DNA of 64,000 nt. Origin: Aliikangiella sp. G2MR2-5. Lineage in GTDB: Bacteria; Pseudomonadota; Gammaproteobacteria; Enterobacterales; Kangiellaceae. Made by a program: the position numbers and the translations under genes. Below are positions 20,417 through 28,314 of the stretch, piece by piece. Position 1 is the stretch's first letter. The number at the start of each line of letters is the position of its first letter. The stretch lies in NCBI RefSeq assembly GCF_015687155.1, contig NZ_JADPQF010000002.1, positions 248,001-312,000 of the forward strand, read 5' to 3'. Under the pieces are notes generated by a model, which worked only from the letters and a program-made list of their open reading frames with translations, made no database searches and was not told where the DNA came from.

Positions 20417-21373
20417 ATGAGCCAAACTTCACTGACAGTAGCGCTGGCGCAAATTGCTCCGGTGTGGTTTAAACGGGCAGAAACTCTGGTCAAGGTTTGT
20501 CAAAGCATTGAGAAAGCAAGTAACCAGGGTGCCGGATTAGTCGTCTTTGGTGAAGCGCTTGTACCCGGTTACCCTTTTTGGCTGGAGCTGACCGGCGGTG
20601 CCGCTTTTAACGATGCGCGTCAAAAAGCCATTCAGGCAGAATATATCAAGCAAGCGGTAAATATCGAGCGAGGCGATCTGCAGTGCGTTTGCGACTGTGC
20701 AAAAGCAGGTAACATTGCCGTTTATCTGGGTGTAATTGAGCGAGCTTCTGATCGCGGTGGACACAGTCTGTATTGCTCACTGATTTATATCGACCAAAGC
20801 GGCGAAATCCAGTCAGTACACCGCAAGCTGATGCCTACTTATGAAGAAAGACTCAGCTGGTCTATCGGCGACGGTCATGGCCTGGTAACCCACTCACTGG
20901 AACCTTTTACTCTTGGCGGTTTGAACTGTTGGGAAAACTGGATGCCGCTTGCCCGTGCTTCGCTATACGGTCAGGGTGAAAACCTGCATGTTGCCGTTTG
21001 GCCGGGAAGTGAGCGAAATACCGCCGATATTACTCCGGTTATCGCCAAAGAGGGTCGCTCCTTTGTCCTTTCTGTCAGCGCGATTATGCGCCCACAGGAC
21101 GCTAAGCATGCAGATATAGACATCCCTGAAATTCTGCAATCAGATAAGGGCTGGCTTGCCAACGGTGGCTCCTGTATCGCCGCCCCCGACGGCAGCTGGG
21201 TATTACCGCCGCAAACCGAAAGTGAAGATATCTTTATCGCCGAGCTGAGTTTTGACAAGGTTTTACAAGAAAGGCAAAACTTTGATCCAGCGGGTCACTA
21301 CTCCCGCCCCGATGTGACACAATTAATCGTTAACCGATCGCGTCAATCTACGGTAAAATTAGTAGATAAATAG
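20417..21373 (+). CDS. Nitrilase-family carbon-nitrogen hydrolase
   Basis: 318 residues from the ATG at 20417; the AAGGAG at 20402-20407 is eight bases from this ATG but only three from the in-frame TTG at 20411. The catalytic triad is visible: E46 (F-G-E-A), K137 (H-R-K-L-M-P-T) and C171 in G-L-N-C-W-E-N-W-M-P, with the second glutamate E144. The C-W-E-N-W-M-P signature is that of true nitrilases and cyanide dihydratases rather than amidases. It hydrolyses a nitrile, product unknown. It sits between apbE and nqrM, in tight linkage, although no nitrile role is known for NQR maturation. Confidence 0.9.
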   Translation: MSQTSLTVALAQIAPVWFKRAETLVKVCQSIEKASNQGAGLVVFGEALVPGYPFWLELTGGAAFNDARQKAIQAEYIKQAVNIERGDLQCVCDCAKAGNIAVYLGVIERASDRGGHSLYCSLIYIDQSGEIQSVHRKLMPTYEERLSWSIGDGHGLVTHSLEPFTLGGLNCWENWMPLARASLYGQGENLHVAVWPGSERNTADITPVIAKEGRSFVLSVSAIMRPQDAKHADIDIPEILQSDKGWLANGGSCIAAPDGSWVLPPQTESEDIFIAELSFDKVLQERQNFDPAGHYSRPDVTQLIVNRSRQSTVKLVDK

Positions 21374-21405
21374 TTATTTTTTGCAGTTAATTTATAGAGC
21401 CCGTT

Positions 21406-21675
21406 ATGGAAGTTTTTCTTATTACATTCACCCTTATGCTAATCGTCGTTCTCATTATGGCGGTCGGCTATATCTTTCAACGTAAAAAAATCAAAGGCAG
21501 CTGCGGCGGCATTTCGGATCTGGGCCTGGAAAAAGTCTGCGACTGCGAAGAACCCTGCGATAAACGTAAAGAGCTGATGAAACGGCTGGAAGAAGAAAGA
21601 AAAGCTGAAATGGAGAAAAACGGTACCCTGATCGATGTGAAGTCTATTCATGAAGACCAGTCCGAAAAAAGCTAG
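21406..21675 (+). CDS. nqrM: NqrM, Na+-NQR maturation protein (DUF539)
   Basis: 89 residues: one N-terminal membrane helix (about 4-24), then four cysteines C33, C45, C47 and C51 in S-C-G-G and C-D-C-E-E-P-C, and a charged coiled tail. NqrM is thought to deliver iron to the NqrD/NqrE centre, with Cys33 reported essential in Vibrio (from memory). It is separated from apbE only by the nitrilase gene. Confidence 0.95.
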   Translation: MEVFLITFTLMLIVVLIMAVGYIFQRKKIKGSCGGISDLGLEKVCDCEEPCDKRKELMKRLEEERKAEMEKNGTLIDVKSIHEDQSEKS

Positions 21676-21775
21676 GTTGGAATTCTACCGACCTATTCAA
21701 TTTTGGACCCTGTCTAACTTGGAATAAAGCTGCAACTAAGCCGTTAAAGGGTAAGATATCAAAGAGGTAAAGCTA

Positions 21776-22114
21776 ATGGATAAGATTTATATTGGAATGA
21801 GTGGTCATGTAGTCTGCTTGCAACAGGCAGATGGTGTTGAGTTATGGCGAACCAAGCTAAAATCCAGTCAACTGACCAATATTGTGCTTGAAGATGACAA
21901 GCTATATGCAACTGCTGGTGGTCACCTGTTTTGCTTAAATCCTGATAACGGCGAAAAGCTTTGGGAAAATAAATTGCCCGGGCTTGGGTATGGCGCCTGT
22001 ATTATAGCGACACCAAATCAGGCTGCATCAGTGACAGCTGGCGTGCAGGCTCAGCAAGCAGCAGCCGCTGCTGGTGCGGTTGTGGCAACAACCTCTTCAA
22101 CGACAGCAAATTAG
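21776..22114 (+). CDS. Small PQQ-like beta-propeller repeat protein
   Basis: 112 residues without a signal peptide. Two PQQ/quinoprotein-type blades are visible: G-H-V-V-C-L-Q-Q-A-D-G-V-E-L-W (about 10-24) and G-H-L-F-C-L-N-P-D-N-G-E-K-L-W (about 49-63). A low-complexity Ala/Gln/Thr tail follows. A full propeller needs six to eight blades, so this is a stand-alone two-blade unit that may oligomerise, or a remnant. It has a good ribosome site (GAGGT, nine bases before the ATG). Function unknown. Confidence 0.7.
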   Translation: MDKIYIGMSGHVVCLQQADGVELWRTKLKSSQLTNIVLEDDKLYATAGGHLFCLNPDNGEKLWENKLPGLGYGACIIATPNQAASVTAGVQAQQAAAAAGAVVATTSSTTAN

Positions 22115-22130
22115 AATAAATTACAGTAAA

Positions 22131-22170
22131 GCCCTTCGCTTCTCTTTCCAAGTAAGCGGTGGGCGTTTTC
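22131..22170. terminator. Hairpin between the PQQ-repeat gene and the convergent merR-type gene
   Basis: GCCC...CGCTT pairs with AAGCG...GGGC with a 2-nt internal loop, followed on the plus strand by GTTTTCTTC. It lies in the convergent gap and most plausibly ends the PQQ-repeat transcript. Confidence 0.5.
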
Positions 22171-22207
22171 TTCTCCTTAAACATCAGTTGTAATTACTAC
22201 TCAGGTT

Positions 22208-23038
22208 TCAATGTTTCGGTTTGTCATCTAAACCAAGCTTTCTTAATTCGGCCAGATTATCTTTCAGCGTATTCTCTGCAAAAAATAACATTGCCTTATT
22301 TAAATGCTCTGCTAAACCTTGTCCATAGTGTTCGTGCAACTCATACGTAACTTTGTCATCTAAAATCTGAGAAGCGAACATTGTATAACCATGGTAGCCA
22401 ATACCTTCGAATCCTTCATGAGTAGTATATAAAGCTCTATTAGCAATCTTGTAATGCTGAAGCACGCATTCCTGTACTTCCTCTGATTCAATTGGTAAAT
22501 CTAATAATTTGGAATATTCATTGCACCAACGCTGGCTCTCCTCACTTAAATATTCAGCCTCAGTTTCACTTAATTTTTCTGAATTTTGAAGCATTGTTTC
22601 CGACACCGTCTTTTGGCCCTGATCTTGTCGAATTTGATCCCAGCGCTCTATTTTTTCCTTAGGAATATCGTCGAACATGATCTCTCGATTTAATTTTCCT
22701 CGAAAATTACTCATAGTTTCCTCGATGCTGTTGATCATTAATTGTGCTTTATCAATTCTCTCACGCAGCATTAATTTCTGATCATCAAAGGCTTTGAGTA
22801 AATCGTAATCATCACACGCTAATATTTCCCGTATCGTCTCAATACTAAAATCAAGTTCTCTATATAGGAGGATCTGTTGCAATATCATAACGTGTCGGTT
22901 GTGATACTCCCGAAATCCATTATCTTTACGACGAACAGTCTTAAGCAACCCTATCTGGTCATAATAATGTAATGTTCGGATACTAACTCCAGCGAACTTA
23001 CTTAGCTCACTTACGGTATAAACTCTATCATCGCTCAA
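22208..23038 (-). CDS. MerR-family regulator with TipAS-type effector domain
   Basis: 276 residues from the TTG at 23038, preceded by GAAAGG eight bases upstream; a longer in-frame reading to 23089 adds a hydrophobic stretch absent from the family. The MerR winged helix opens with Y-T-V-S-E-L-S-K-F-A-G-V-S-I-R-T-L-H-Y-Y-D, followed by the dimerisation coiled coil. The C-terminal ~130 residues have the TipAS look (Y-S-K-L-L-D, Y-T-T-H-E-G-F-E-G-I-G, helical end). TipAL-type proteins activate transcription after binding drugs or small molecules. The target is not obvious here. Confidence 0.88.
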   Translation of the reverse strand: MSDDRVYTVSELSKFAGVSIRTLHYYDQIGLLKTVRRKDNGFREYHNRHVMILQQILLYRELDFSIETIREILACDDYDLLKAFDDQKLMLRERIDKAQLMINSIEETMSNFRGKLNREIMFDDIPKEKIERWDQIRQDQGQKTVSETMLQNSEKLSETEAEYLSEESQRWCNEYSKLLDLPIESEEVQECVLQHYKIANRALYTTHEGFEGIGYHGYTMFASQILDDKVTYELHEHYGQGLAEHLNKAMLFFAENTLKDNLAELRKLGLDDKPKH

Positions 23039-23368
23039 AGCGTTTACCTTTCTGTTAATGCTGCATATCAAAAGAAGCCCGAGTATCAACTATGACGTAA
23101 CGTGAGGGGCAAGTACTTTTTTAACAATTATGGTTACTGACTTGGGAAGGTAGCGTCTCGTTAAAAAGTGCTGAAGTAGTACTAATTTTGTTTTCGGCGT
23201 CTTTTTCAGCGCCTGTTATGTTACATATTTAGTTCTTCGATATCAGATTTCTTGTTTAAAATCTAACATCGTTTTTGGAGGAACGAATTAATTAACTCTG
23301 ACACCAATTTTGGATAAGCCACCATTTCAGCAGTTTATCGATGATATTTAATTGAATCAATGGTTTGA

Positions 23369-23520
23369 GTAGCCTCGATTAGCGTTTCGCGTAATCGAGG
23401 TTTTTGGTGGGGTTATTGATCCATCAAAAAGAATGAAAACATTATTGAATTGAGTGATTCATTCAGCAATTAGCGAACGTTGAAACATTGAGAGGAACCT
23501 CGATTGTTAATCGAGGCTAC
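23369..23520. repeat. ~150-bp element bounded by 13-bp inverted repeats, each inside its own hairpin
   Basis: GTAGCCTCGATTA at 23369-23381 recurs in inverted form at 23508-23520 (TAATCGAGGCTAC). Each end also folds locally: CCTCGATTA/TAATCGAGG at 23373-23400 (followed by T5) and CCTCGATT/AATCGAGG at 23498-23516. This nested pattern resembles a REP-type or MITE-like unit. It has no ORF. Confidence 0.6.
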
Positions 23521-23613
23521 CTTGCTAAAACGAAACTTAATCTGCACGTTATTAATTAACTCAAAATGTTACTAGCGGTAAAAAATTTGGCAAGCGCTAT
23601 TATGTTTGTAGTG

Positions 23614-23643
23614 AGCAAGAAACCTGCAAACAGGTTTCTTGCT
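23614..23643. repeat. 13-bp perfect hairpin after the iorB-like gene
   Basis: AGCAAGAAACCTG and CAGGTTTCTTGCT are exact inverted copies with a 4-nt CAAA loop, 22 bp past the stop of the minus-strand oxidoreductase gene. There is no T run, so it may stabilise an mRNA end or need Rho. Confidence 0.6.
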
Positions 23644-23664
23644 GTAGTGATAACACATTAATAA

Positions 23665-25869
23665 CTAAGCTAAATCTATTTTGTTACCTATAGGTAATAC
23701 CGTAATCGGCTTTTTGCTGAAATGACGTAAAGCATTGGCGACCGCAGGTCCCGCCGGAGGTGTGCCCGGCTCTCCGACGCCGGTTGGCGCTTCGGCTGAT
23801 TTTACAATATGCACTTCAATCTCCGGCATATTTTCCATACGCATGGGGAAGTAATCAAAAAAGTTAGACTGCTCCACTTTTCCGTCGGCAATTGTAATCT
23901 GCTCTCCCAATACCGCGCCTAATCCAAAACCAATTCCGCCCTCCATTTGCGCTTTAATCACATCGGGCGTAACAGCGATACCGCAATCCACGGCGCAAAC
24001 AATTTTATCCACTTTAAAACTGCCGTTTTTATTCACCGTTACTTCAGCTACCTGTGCCACAAAAGAGTTAAACGATTCATGCACCGCTACACCCCGGGAT
24101 TTATTGGCTGGCAGTTTTTTACCCCAGCCGGCTTTTTCCGCCGCCAGTTTTAATACACCGGCGTGGCGAGGATGATCTTTTAACAGTTTCAGTCGAAATT
24201 CAACCGGGTCCTGTTCTAAAGATCTTGCAACTTCGTCGAAGAACACTTCGGTGGCAAAAGCATTATGAGTATGACCGACCGAACGCCACCATAAAATGGG
24301 AATACCGACCTTCGCTTCGTGCGCATCCACTTTCAAGTTTTCAATATGATAGGGCAGCGTGTGTCCGCCTTCGGTAATGGTGGGATCCACCGGCCCCTGA
24401 ATCATCCCTTCGAAGGGTGTTCCACGAAGAAGAGATTGCGACACTACCCGTTGATGCCAGGCGGACAAATTGCCTTTTTTATCGATAGCGGCTTTAAATG
24501 TGTGATAAGCCATTGGCCGATAACGTCCGCCGCGCATGTCGTCTTCACGAGCCCATTGCATGGCAATTGGAACATTCAGTCCCGATGCTTTGGCGATCAA
24601 AGCGGCATCCAGCACAAAATCCGAATCCGGCACCGCTCTGCGACCAAAGCTGCCACCGGCAAACTGGGTATTCACTTTGATGTTGCTCAAAGGTAAACCG
24701 GTAATCTGTGCCAGGGTGCCCTGATCCAGCGTTTGTATTTGCGATCCTGTCCATATTTCGCAATGATCACCTTTGATTTGGACCGTACAATTTAATGGCT
24801 CCATGGTGGCATGCGCCAGGTAAGGAAATTCAAATGCCAGCTCAATCGTTTTGTCCGCATTGTTAAAAGCGGCGTTCACATCACCATCGTTACGAACAAC
24901 ACCACCTTCTTTTTTGGCTAAATCTTTATATTCTCGCCACAGATCCGACGAGCTCCTTTTTTCCACCAGAGATTCGTCCCAATCGACTTTCAGGACATTG
25001 CGCGCTTGCAGTGCTGTCCAGTAGGAGTCGGCAATCACTCCAACGCCGCGCGGCGTTTCTACCACTTGCCTGACGCCTTTTATTTTCATCGCCGCTGTTT
25101 TATCAACGCTTTTTATTGTTGCACCAAATCTGGGTGGATGAAGGATCACCGCGCGCAGCATTCCGGGCAGTTTTACATCGATGGTGTACTGCGCTTTGCC
25201 GCGTGACTTTTCTTTACTGTCGATACGGGGAATGTGAGGTGTACCAATAAGCGTAAATTGAGCCGGATTTTTTAATACCGGATTCTGCGGAGGTATTTCC
25301 TGTGCCGCCAGGTTGGCGAGCTCACCAAAAGAAAACGATTTACCGGAAGTATGTTTCACCCGGCCTTGAGAAACTGAAATGTCAGCAGCCGACACCTTCC
25401 ATTTTTTCGCTGCCGCCTGAATCAACAACTGCCTGGCAGCGGCACCGGCCTGACGCAGTTGCATCCAGGAATTGGCAATCGAAGAAGAACCGCCGGTCCC
25501 TTGCACCGGTCCCCAGAATAAATTGTTGTATTTGGTCGCATCGGCAGGCGCGAACTCCCAATGCATCTGCTCCCAGCTGGCATCCAGTTCTTCGGCGACA
25601 ATTGCCGTTAACCCGGTGGTAACCCCCTGCCCTTTATCCAGATGTTTAATAACGACAGTCACTTTATTGTCGGGGGTGATTTTTATAAAGTGACCATAAC
25701 CGGCCTGTTCGACGGCTTTTTCCGGGGCATCTTCAGCGGCCTTGCCACTCACACTTAAGGGCAAGCTGATCCCGCCAATGGCAAACCCGGCACCGGCAAG
25801 AGAAGATACCCTGATAAATTGACGACGGCTCACCTTCAATGGTTGTGGTATAAAACGAAACAGGTTCAT
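23665..25869 (-). CDS. Isoquinoline 1-oxidoreductase-like molybdenum subunit (xanthine dehydrogenase family)
   Basis: 734 residues with a Tat signal S-R-R-Q-F-I-R (14-20) before a hydrophobic stretch, so it is exported folded. It has the molybdopterin-cytosine-dinucleotide subunit features of IorB-type enzymes: G-G-S-F-G-R-R-A and a C-terminal G-V-G-E-P-G-T-P-P with the catalytic glutamate. It would oxidise an aldehyde or N-heterocycle in the periplasm. The small [2Fe-2S] subunit gene lies 2 bp upstream. The cytochrome subunit often found in such operons is missing here. Its GC content is higher than that of its neighbours. Confidence 0.93.
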   Translation of the reverse strand: MNLFRFIPQPLKVSRRQFIRVSSLAGAGFAIGGISLPLSVSGKAAEDAPEKAVEQAGYGHFIKITPDNKVTVVIKHLDKGQGVTTGLTAIVAEELDASWEQMHWEFAPADATKYNNLFWGPVQGTGGSSSIANSWMQLRQAGAAARQLLIQAAAKKWKVSAADISVSQGRVKHTSGKSFSFGELANLAAQEIPPQNPVLKNPAQFTLIGTPHIPRIDSKEKSRGKAQYTIDVKLPGMLRAVILHPPRFGATIKSVDKTAAMKIKGVRQVVETPRGVGVIADSYWTALQARNVLKVDWDESLVEKRSSSDLWREYKDLAKKEGGVVRNDGDVNAAFNNADKTIELAFEFPYLAHATMEPLNCTVQIKGDHCEIWTGSQIQTLDQGTLAQITGLPLSNIKVNTQFAGGSFGRRAVPDSDFVLDAALIAKASGLNVPIAMQWAREDDMRGGRYRPMAYHTFKAAIDKKGNLSAWHQRVVSQSLLRGTPFEGMIQGPVDPTITEGGHTLPYHIENLKVDAHEAKVGIPILWWRSVGHTHNAFATEVFFDEVARSLEQDPVEFRLKLLKDHPRHAGVLKLAAEKAGWGKKLPANKSRGVAVHESFNSFVAQVAEVTVNKNGSFKVDKIVCAVDCGIAVTPDVIKAQMEGGIGFGLGAVLGEQITIADGKVEQSNFFDYFPMRMENMPEIEVHIVKSAEAPTGVGEPGTPPAGPAVANALRHFSKKPITVLPIGNKIDLA

Positions 25870-25871
25870 GA

Positions 25872-26336
25872 CTAAGCCTCCTTAGCCAGTTGAGATGCAG
25901 CGTTATGAATAGCCGCGCGAATGCGATGGTAGGTCGCACATCGACATAAATTTCCGTTCATCGCAGAGTCTATATCAGCGTCCGAAGGCGACGGATTATT
26001 TTTCAGTAAGGCGACTGCCGACATGATTTGTCCCGACTGACAATAACCGCATTGCACCACATCCAGCGTTTCCCAGGCCGATTGAACGGCATTGGCGACT
26101 TTGGAGCTGATTCCTTCGATAGTGGTCACGGTAGCACCGTTTACCGCCGACATGGGGGTCGAACAAGCGCGCACAGGATTGCCATTGAGATGCATGGTAC
26201 AGGCTCCGCACATGGCCACCCCACAACCAAACTTACTCCCCGTTAAACCTTCGTCTTCACGGACAAACCAGAGTAGCGTCTTATTCGCATCACCTTTATA
26301 GGTGACGGTTTTGCCGTTGAGTGTAAATTTAGTCAT
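25872..26336 (-). CDS. Isoquinoline 1-oxidoreductase-like [2Fe-2S] subunit
   Basis: 154 residues. The plant-type cluster ligands are C38, C43, C46 and C58, and the second cluster uses C96, C99, C131 and C133 (C-G-Y-C and C-R-C). This is the electron-transfer subunit of IorA/CoxS type. It lacks its own signal and would ride out with the Tat-bearing large subunit. AAGGAAAT lies at normal spacing before the ATG. Confidence 0.95.
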   Translation of the reverse strand: MTKFTLNGKTVTYKGDANKTLLWFVREDEGLTGSKFGCGVAMCGACTMHLNGNPVRACSTPMSAVNGATVTTIEGISSKVANAVQSAWETLDVVQCGYCQSGQIMSAVALLKNNPSPSDADIDSAMNGNLCRCATYHRIRAAIHNAASQLAKEA

Positions 26337-26414
26337 TGAGATTTCCTTATGCGAGGAGGATGGTGTTTAGAGTATAGAAGTGTGCCGGGATTTTTCCAGC
26401 TGAGGCAGAGGTAA

Positions 26415-26451
26415 GGAGAAAAGGAGAAAGGAGAAAGGAGAAAGGAGAAAA
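26415..26451. repeat. Heptamer array (GGAGAAA)5
   Basis: Five near-perfect copies of GGAGAAA; the first has one extra A. It lies about 80 bp upstream of the iorA-like start. Confidence 0.9.
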
Positions 26452-26467
26452 TAGCGTACGCGTTTAT

Positions 26468-26516
26468 CTCGATACTCGTTGCTCGTTGCTCGTTGCTCGT
26501 TGCTCGTTGCTCGATA
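26468..26516. repeat. Heptamer array CTCGATA-(CTCGTTG)5-CTCGATA
   Basis: Seven contiguous 7-bp units: five identical CTCGTTG copies bounded on both sides by the variant CTCGATA. Confidence 0.9.
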
Positions 26517-26523
26517 CTCAACG

Positions 26524-26600
26524 CTTATACCTATCGACTTATACCTGTCGACTTATACGTATCTACTTTTACGTATCTACTTTTACGTATCTACTTTTAC
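26524..26600. repeat. 14-bp tandem array, five copies
   Basis: Units read CTTATACCTATCGA, CTTATACCTGTCGA, CTTATACGTATCTA, then CTTTTACGTATCTA twice and a partial copy, drifting stepwise. Again a multiple of seven. Confidence 0.9.
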
Positions 26601-26634
26601 ATGCCCTATTGCTATCTTTATCAGGCAAACCGCG

Positions 26635-26640
26635 TATAAT
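26635..26640 (+). promoter_or_regulatory. Likely -10 box for dbpA
   Basis: A perfect TATAAT about 110 bp before the dbpA GTG, just after the tandem arrays. No good -35 is visible at 16-18 bp. Confidence 0.4.
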
Positions 26641-26749
26641 CGCTCACAATTTAATCACCCTCGTCCGGATTTGCCTCCAGGACCGATGTTTGACTTATCG
26701 GCTCGTTCAACCAGCCTGAACTTTTTTCAGTTATTTAGGATTATTATTA

Positions 26750-28132
26750 GTGACCCCAGCTTTATTCTCGACCCTGCCGCTGTCAAAAGCGATGCTCGCC
26801 AATTTAAAGACTCTCGATTACAGCGCAATGACGCCGATCCAGCAGCATAGTTTGCCGGAGATACTCAAAGGGAAAGACCTGATTGCCCAGGCCAAGACCG
26901 GTAGCGGTAAGACCGCTGCGTTTGGCATTGGCCTGTTGCACCAGCTTGATGTCACCGAGTTCACCACCCAGGCGCTGATAATTTGCCCCACCCGGGAACT
27001 CTCGGACCAGGTGTGTAACGAGTTACGTCGTCTGGCTCGCGCCATCCCCAACACCAAGATCACTCCGCTCTGCGGTGGTAAACCCATGGGTGGACAACTG
27101 GCTTCCTTAGATTGTCCGCCGCATATCGTTGTGGGCACACCGGGACGATTGTTAAAGCACCTGGCCAAAGGCAGTTTACGCCTTAATCAGTTAAAGACTC
27201 TGGTGCTCGATGAAGCCGACCGCATGCTCGATATGGGTTTTATCGACGATATCAAAACCATTATTGAACGCGTGCCCAGGCAGCGGCAAACGCTGCTGTT
27301 TTCGGCCACCTACCCCGATGAAATTAAGCGTATCAGCGCCTCGGTACAAAAGCAGCCGATTGATGTGCGGGTGGAAAGTCGCCATGAAGACAGCGATATT
27401 GAACAGGTCTTTTTCGAAGTTGAGCCCGAGGCGCGTATCGACGCTTTGTTTAAGCTCCTGGGTCAGGCACAGCCCGAATCCTGCATTATTTTCTGCAACC
27501 GCAAACAGCTGTGTAACGAGGTGGCGCGGGAACTCAACGCCCGCGGCATCGCCGCCAAGGCGCTGCACGGAGACCTCGACCAGAAAGATCGGGACCGGGT
27601 CTTTTCCCAGTTCAGTAATCAAAGTTGTAATATCCTGATCGCCACCGATGTCGCCGCGCGCGGACTGGATATCAAAGACTTGCCCATGGTGATTAATTTT
27701 GAGTTGTCGCATGATGCCGAAGTACACGTTCATCGAATTGGCCGCACCGGTCGCGCCGGCGCCAAGGGCCACGCCTACAGTTTGTTTCAAGCTTCCGAAA
27801 TGCCCAAGGTGATCGCGATTGAAAACGAATGCCAGCAAAGTCTGTCGTTTAAGCAGGCGAGTGATATCAAAACGAATAAGGACTACAAGGTAAAACCCGA
27901 TAAAGTCACGCTGGAGATCAACGGTGGACGTAAAGACAAACTTCGCGCCGGTGATATTTTAGGCGCGCTGACAGCGTCGAAACAGATCGCCGGCAGTGAT
28001 ATCGGTAAGATCGATCGTTTTGAACGCTTAAGCTACGTTGCAGTTAATTCAAGCAAGGCCGCGCTGGCGCTCGAGCTGTTGAATAACGATAAAATAAAAG
28101 GCAGGATGTTTAAGGCTCGGCGGGTGAAATGA
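26750..28132 (+). CDS. dbpA: DEAD-box ATP-dependent RNA helicase DbpA
   Basis: 460 residues from a GTG start. It has helicase motifs A-K-T-G-S-G-K-T (I), P-T-R-E-L (Ia), D-E-A-D (II), S-A-T (III), D-V-A-A-R-G-L-D (V) and H-R-I-G-R-T-G-R (VI). The C-terminal ~75 residues form the DbpA RNA-binding domain (G-R-K-D-K-L-R-A-G-D-I-L-G-A-L), which targets hairpin 92 of 23S rRNA during 50S assembly. Codon use is clearly more GC-rich than in the flanking genes. Confidence 0.96.
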   Translation: MTPALFSTLPLSKAMLANLKTLDYSAMTPIQQHSLPEILKGKDLIAQAKTGSGKTAAFGIGLLHQLDVTEFTTQALIICPTRELSDQVCNELRRLARAIPNTKITPLCGGKPMGGQLASLDCPPHIVVGTPGRLLKHLAKGSLRLNQLKTLVLDEADRMLDMGFIDDIKTIIERVPRQRQTLLFSATYPDEIKRISASVQKQPIDVRVESRHEDSDIEQVFFEVEPEARIDALFKLLGQAQPESCIIFCNRKQLCNEVARELNARGIAAKALHGDLDQKDRDRVFSQFSNQSCNILIATDVAARGLDIKDLPMVINFELSHDAEVHVHRIGRTGRAGAKGHAYSLFQASEMPKVIAIENECQQSLSFKQASDIKTNKDYKVKPDKVTLEINGGRKDKLRAGDILGALTASKQIAGSDIGKIDRFERLSYVAVNSSKAALALELLNNDKIKGRMFKARRVK

Positions 28133-28181
28133 TTGTTTGATTGGTAATTCGGCTCATAACAGGATAAATGCCCCAGGCTGG

Positions 28182-28245
28182 GGCAACGGTTAAGCGGGGC
28201 AACGGTTAAGCGGGTCAACTGTTAAGCGGGTAAACTTTTAAGCGG
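28182..28245. repeat. 16-bp tandem array, four copies
   Basis: Copies: GGCAACGGTTAAGCGG twice, then GTCAACTGTTAAGCGG and GTAAACTTTTAAGCGG. It lies 50 bp after the dbpA stop. Confidence 0.9.
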
Positions 28246-28264
28246 GTCGAAATTAAGAGCAAAG

Positions 28265-28295
28265 CGACGGGAGCCTGATTAAAATTGTCCCGTCG
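28265..28295. repeat. Hairpin in the dbpA-esterase convergent gap
   Basis: CGACGGGA pairs with TCCCGTCG around a 15-nt loop. There is no T run on either side, so terminator function is uncertain. Confidence 0.45.
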
Positions 28296-28314
28296 ACCTG
28301 GCTTGCTACACGAA

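Larger units (their letters stand above)
23039..23664. other. 626-bp gap with inverted-repeat elements
   Basis: No ORF is convincing. The gap carries the inverted-repeat element at 23369-23520 and the hairpin at 23614-23643, listed separately. The part next to the merR-type start should contain its promoter, but I see no clear MerR-spaced box. Confidence 0.5.
26337..26749. other. 413-bp divergent gap with three tandem arrays and the dbpA promoter region
   Basis: It holds, in order, a GGAGAAA array, a CTCGTTG array, a 14-bp array and a TATAAT box, listed separately. ORFs that span it are made of translated repeats and were not kept. Confidence 0.7.

Noticed and set aside
26415-26600. CRISPR array
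   Set aside because: Units are 7-14 bp with no spacers and no cas genes.
26333-26850. ORFs in several frames across the heptamer arrays
   Set aside because: Their sequence is largely translated CTCGTTG and 14-bp repeats (for example repeating S-N-E-Q-R-A-T), with no ribosome sites; repeats make such frames open by chance.
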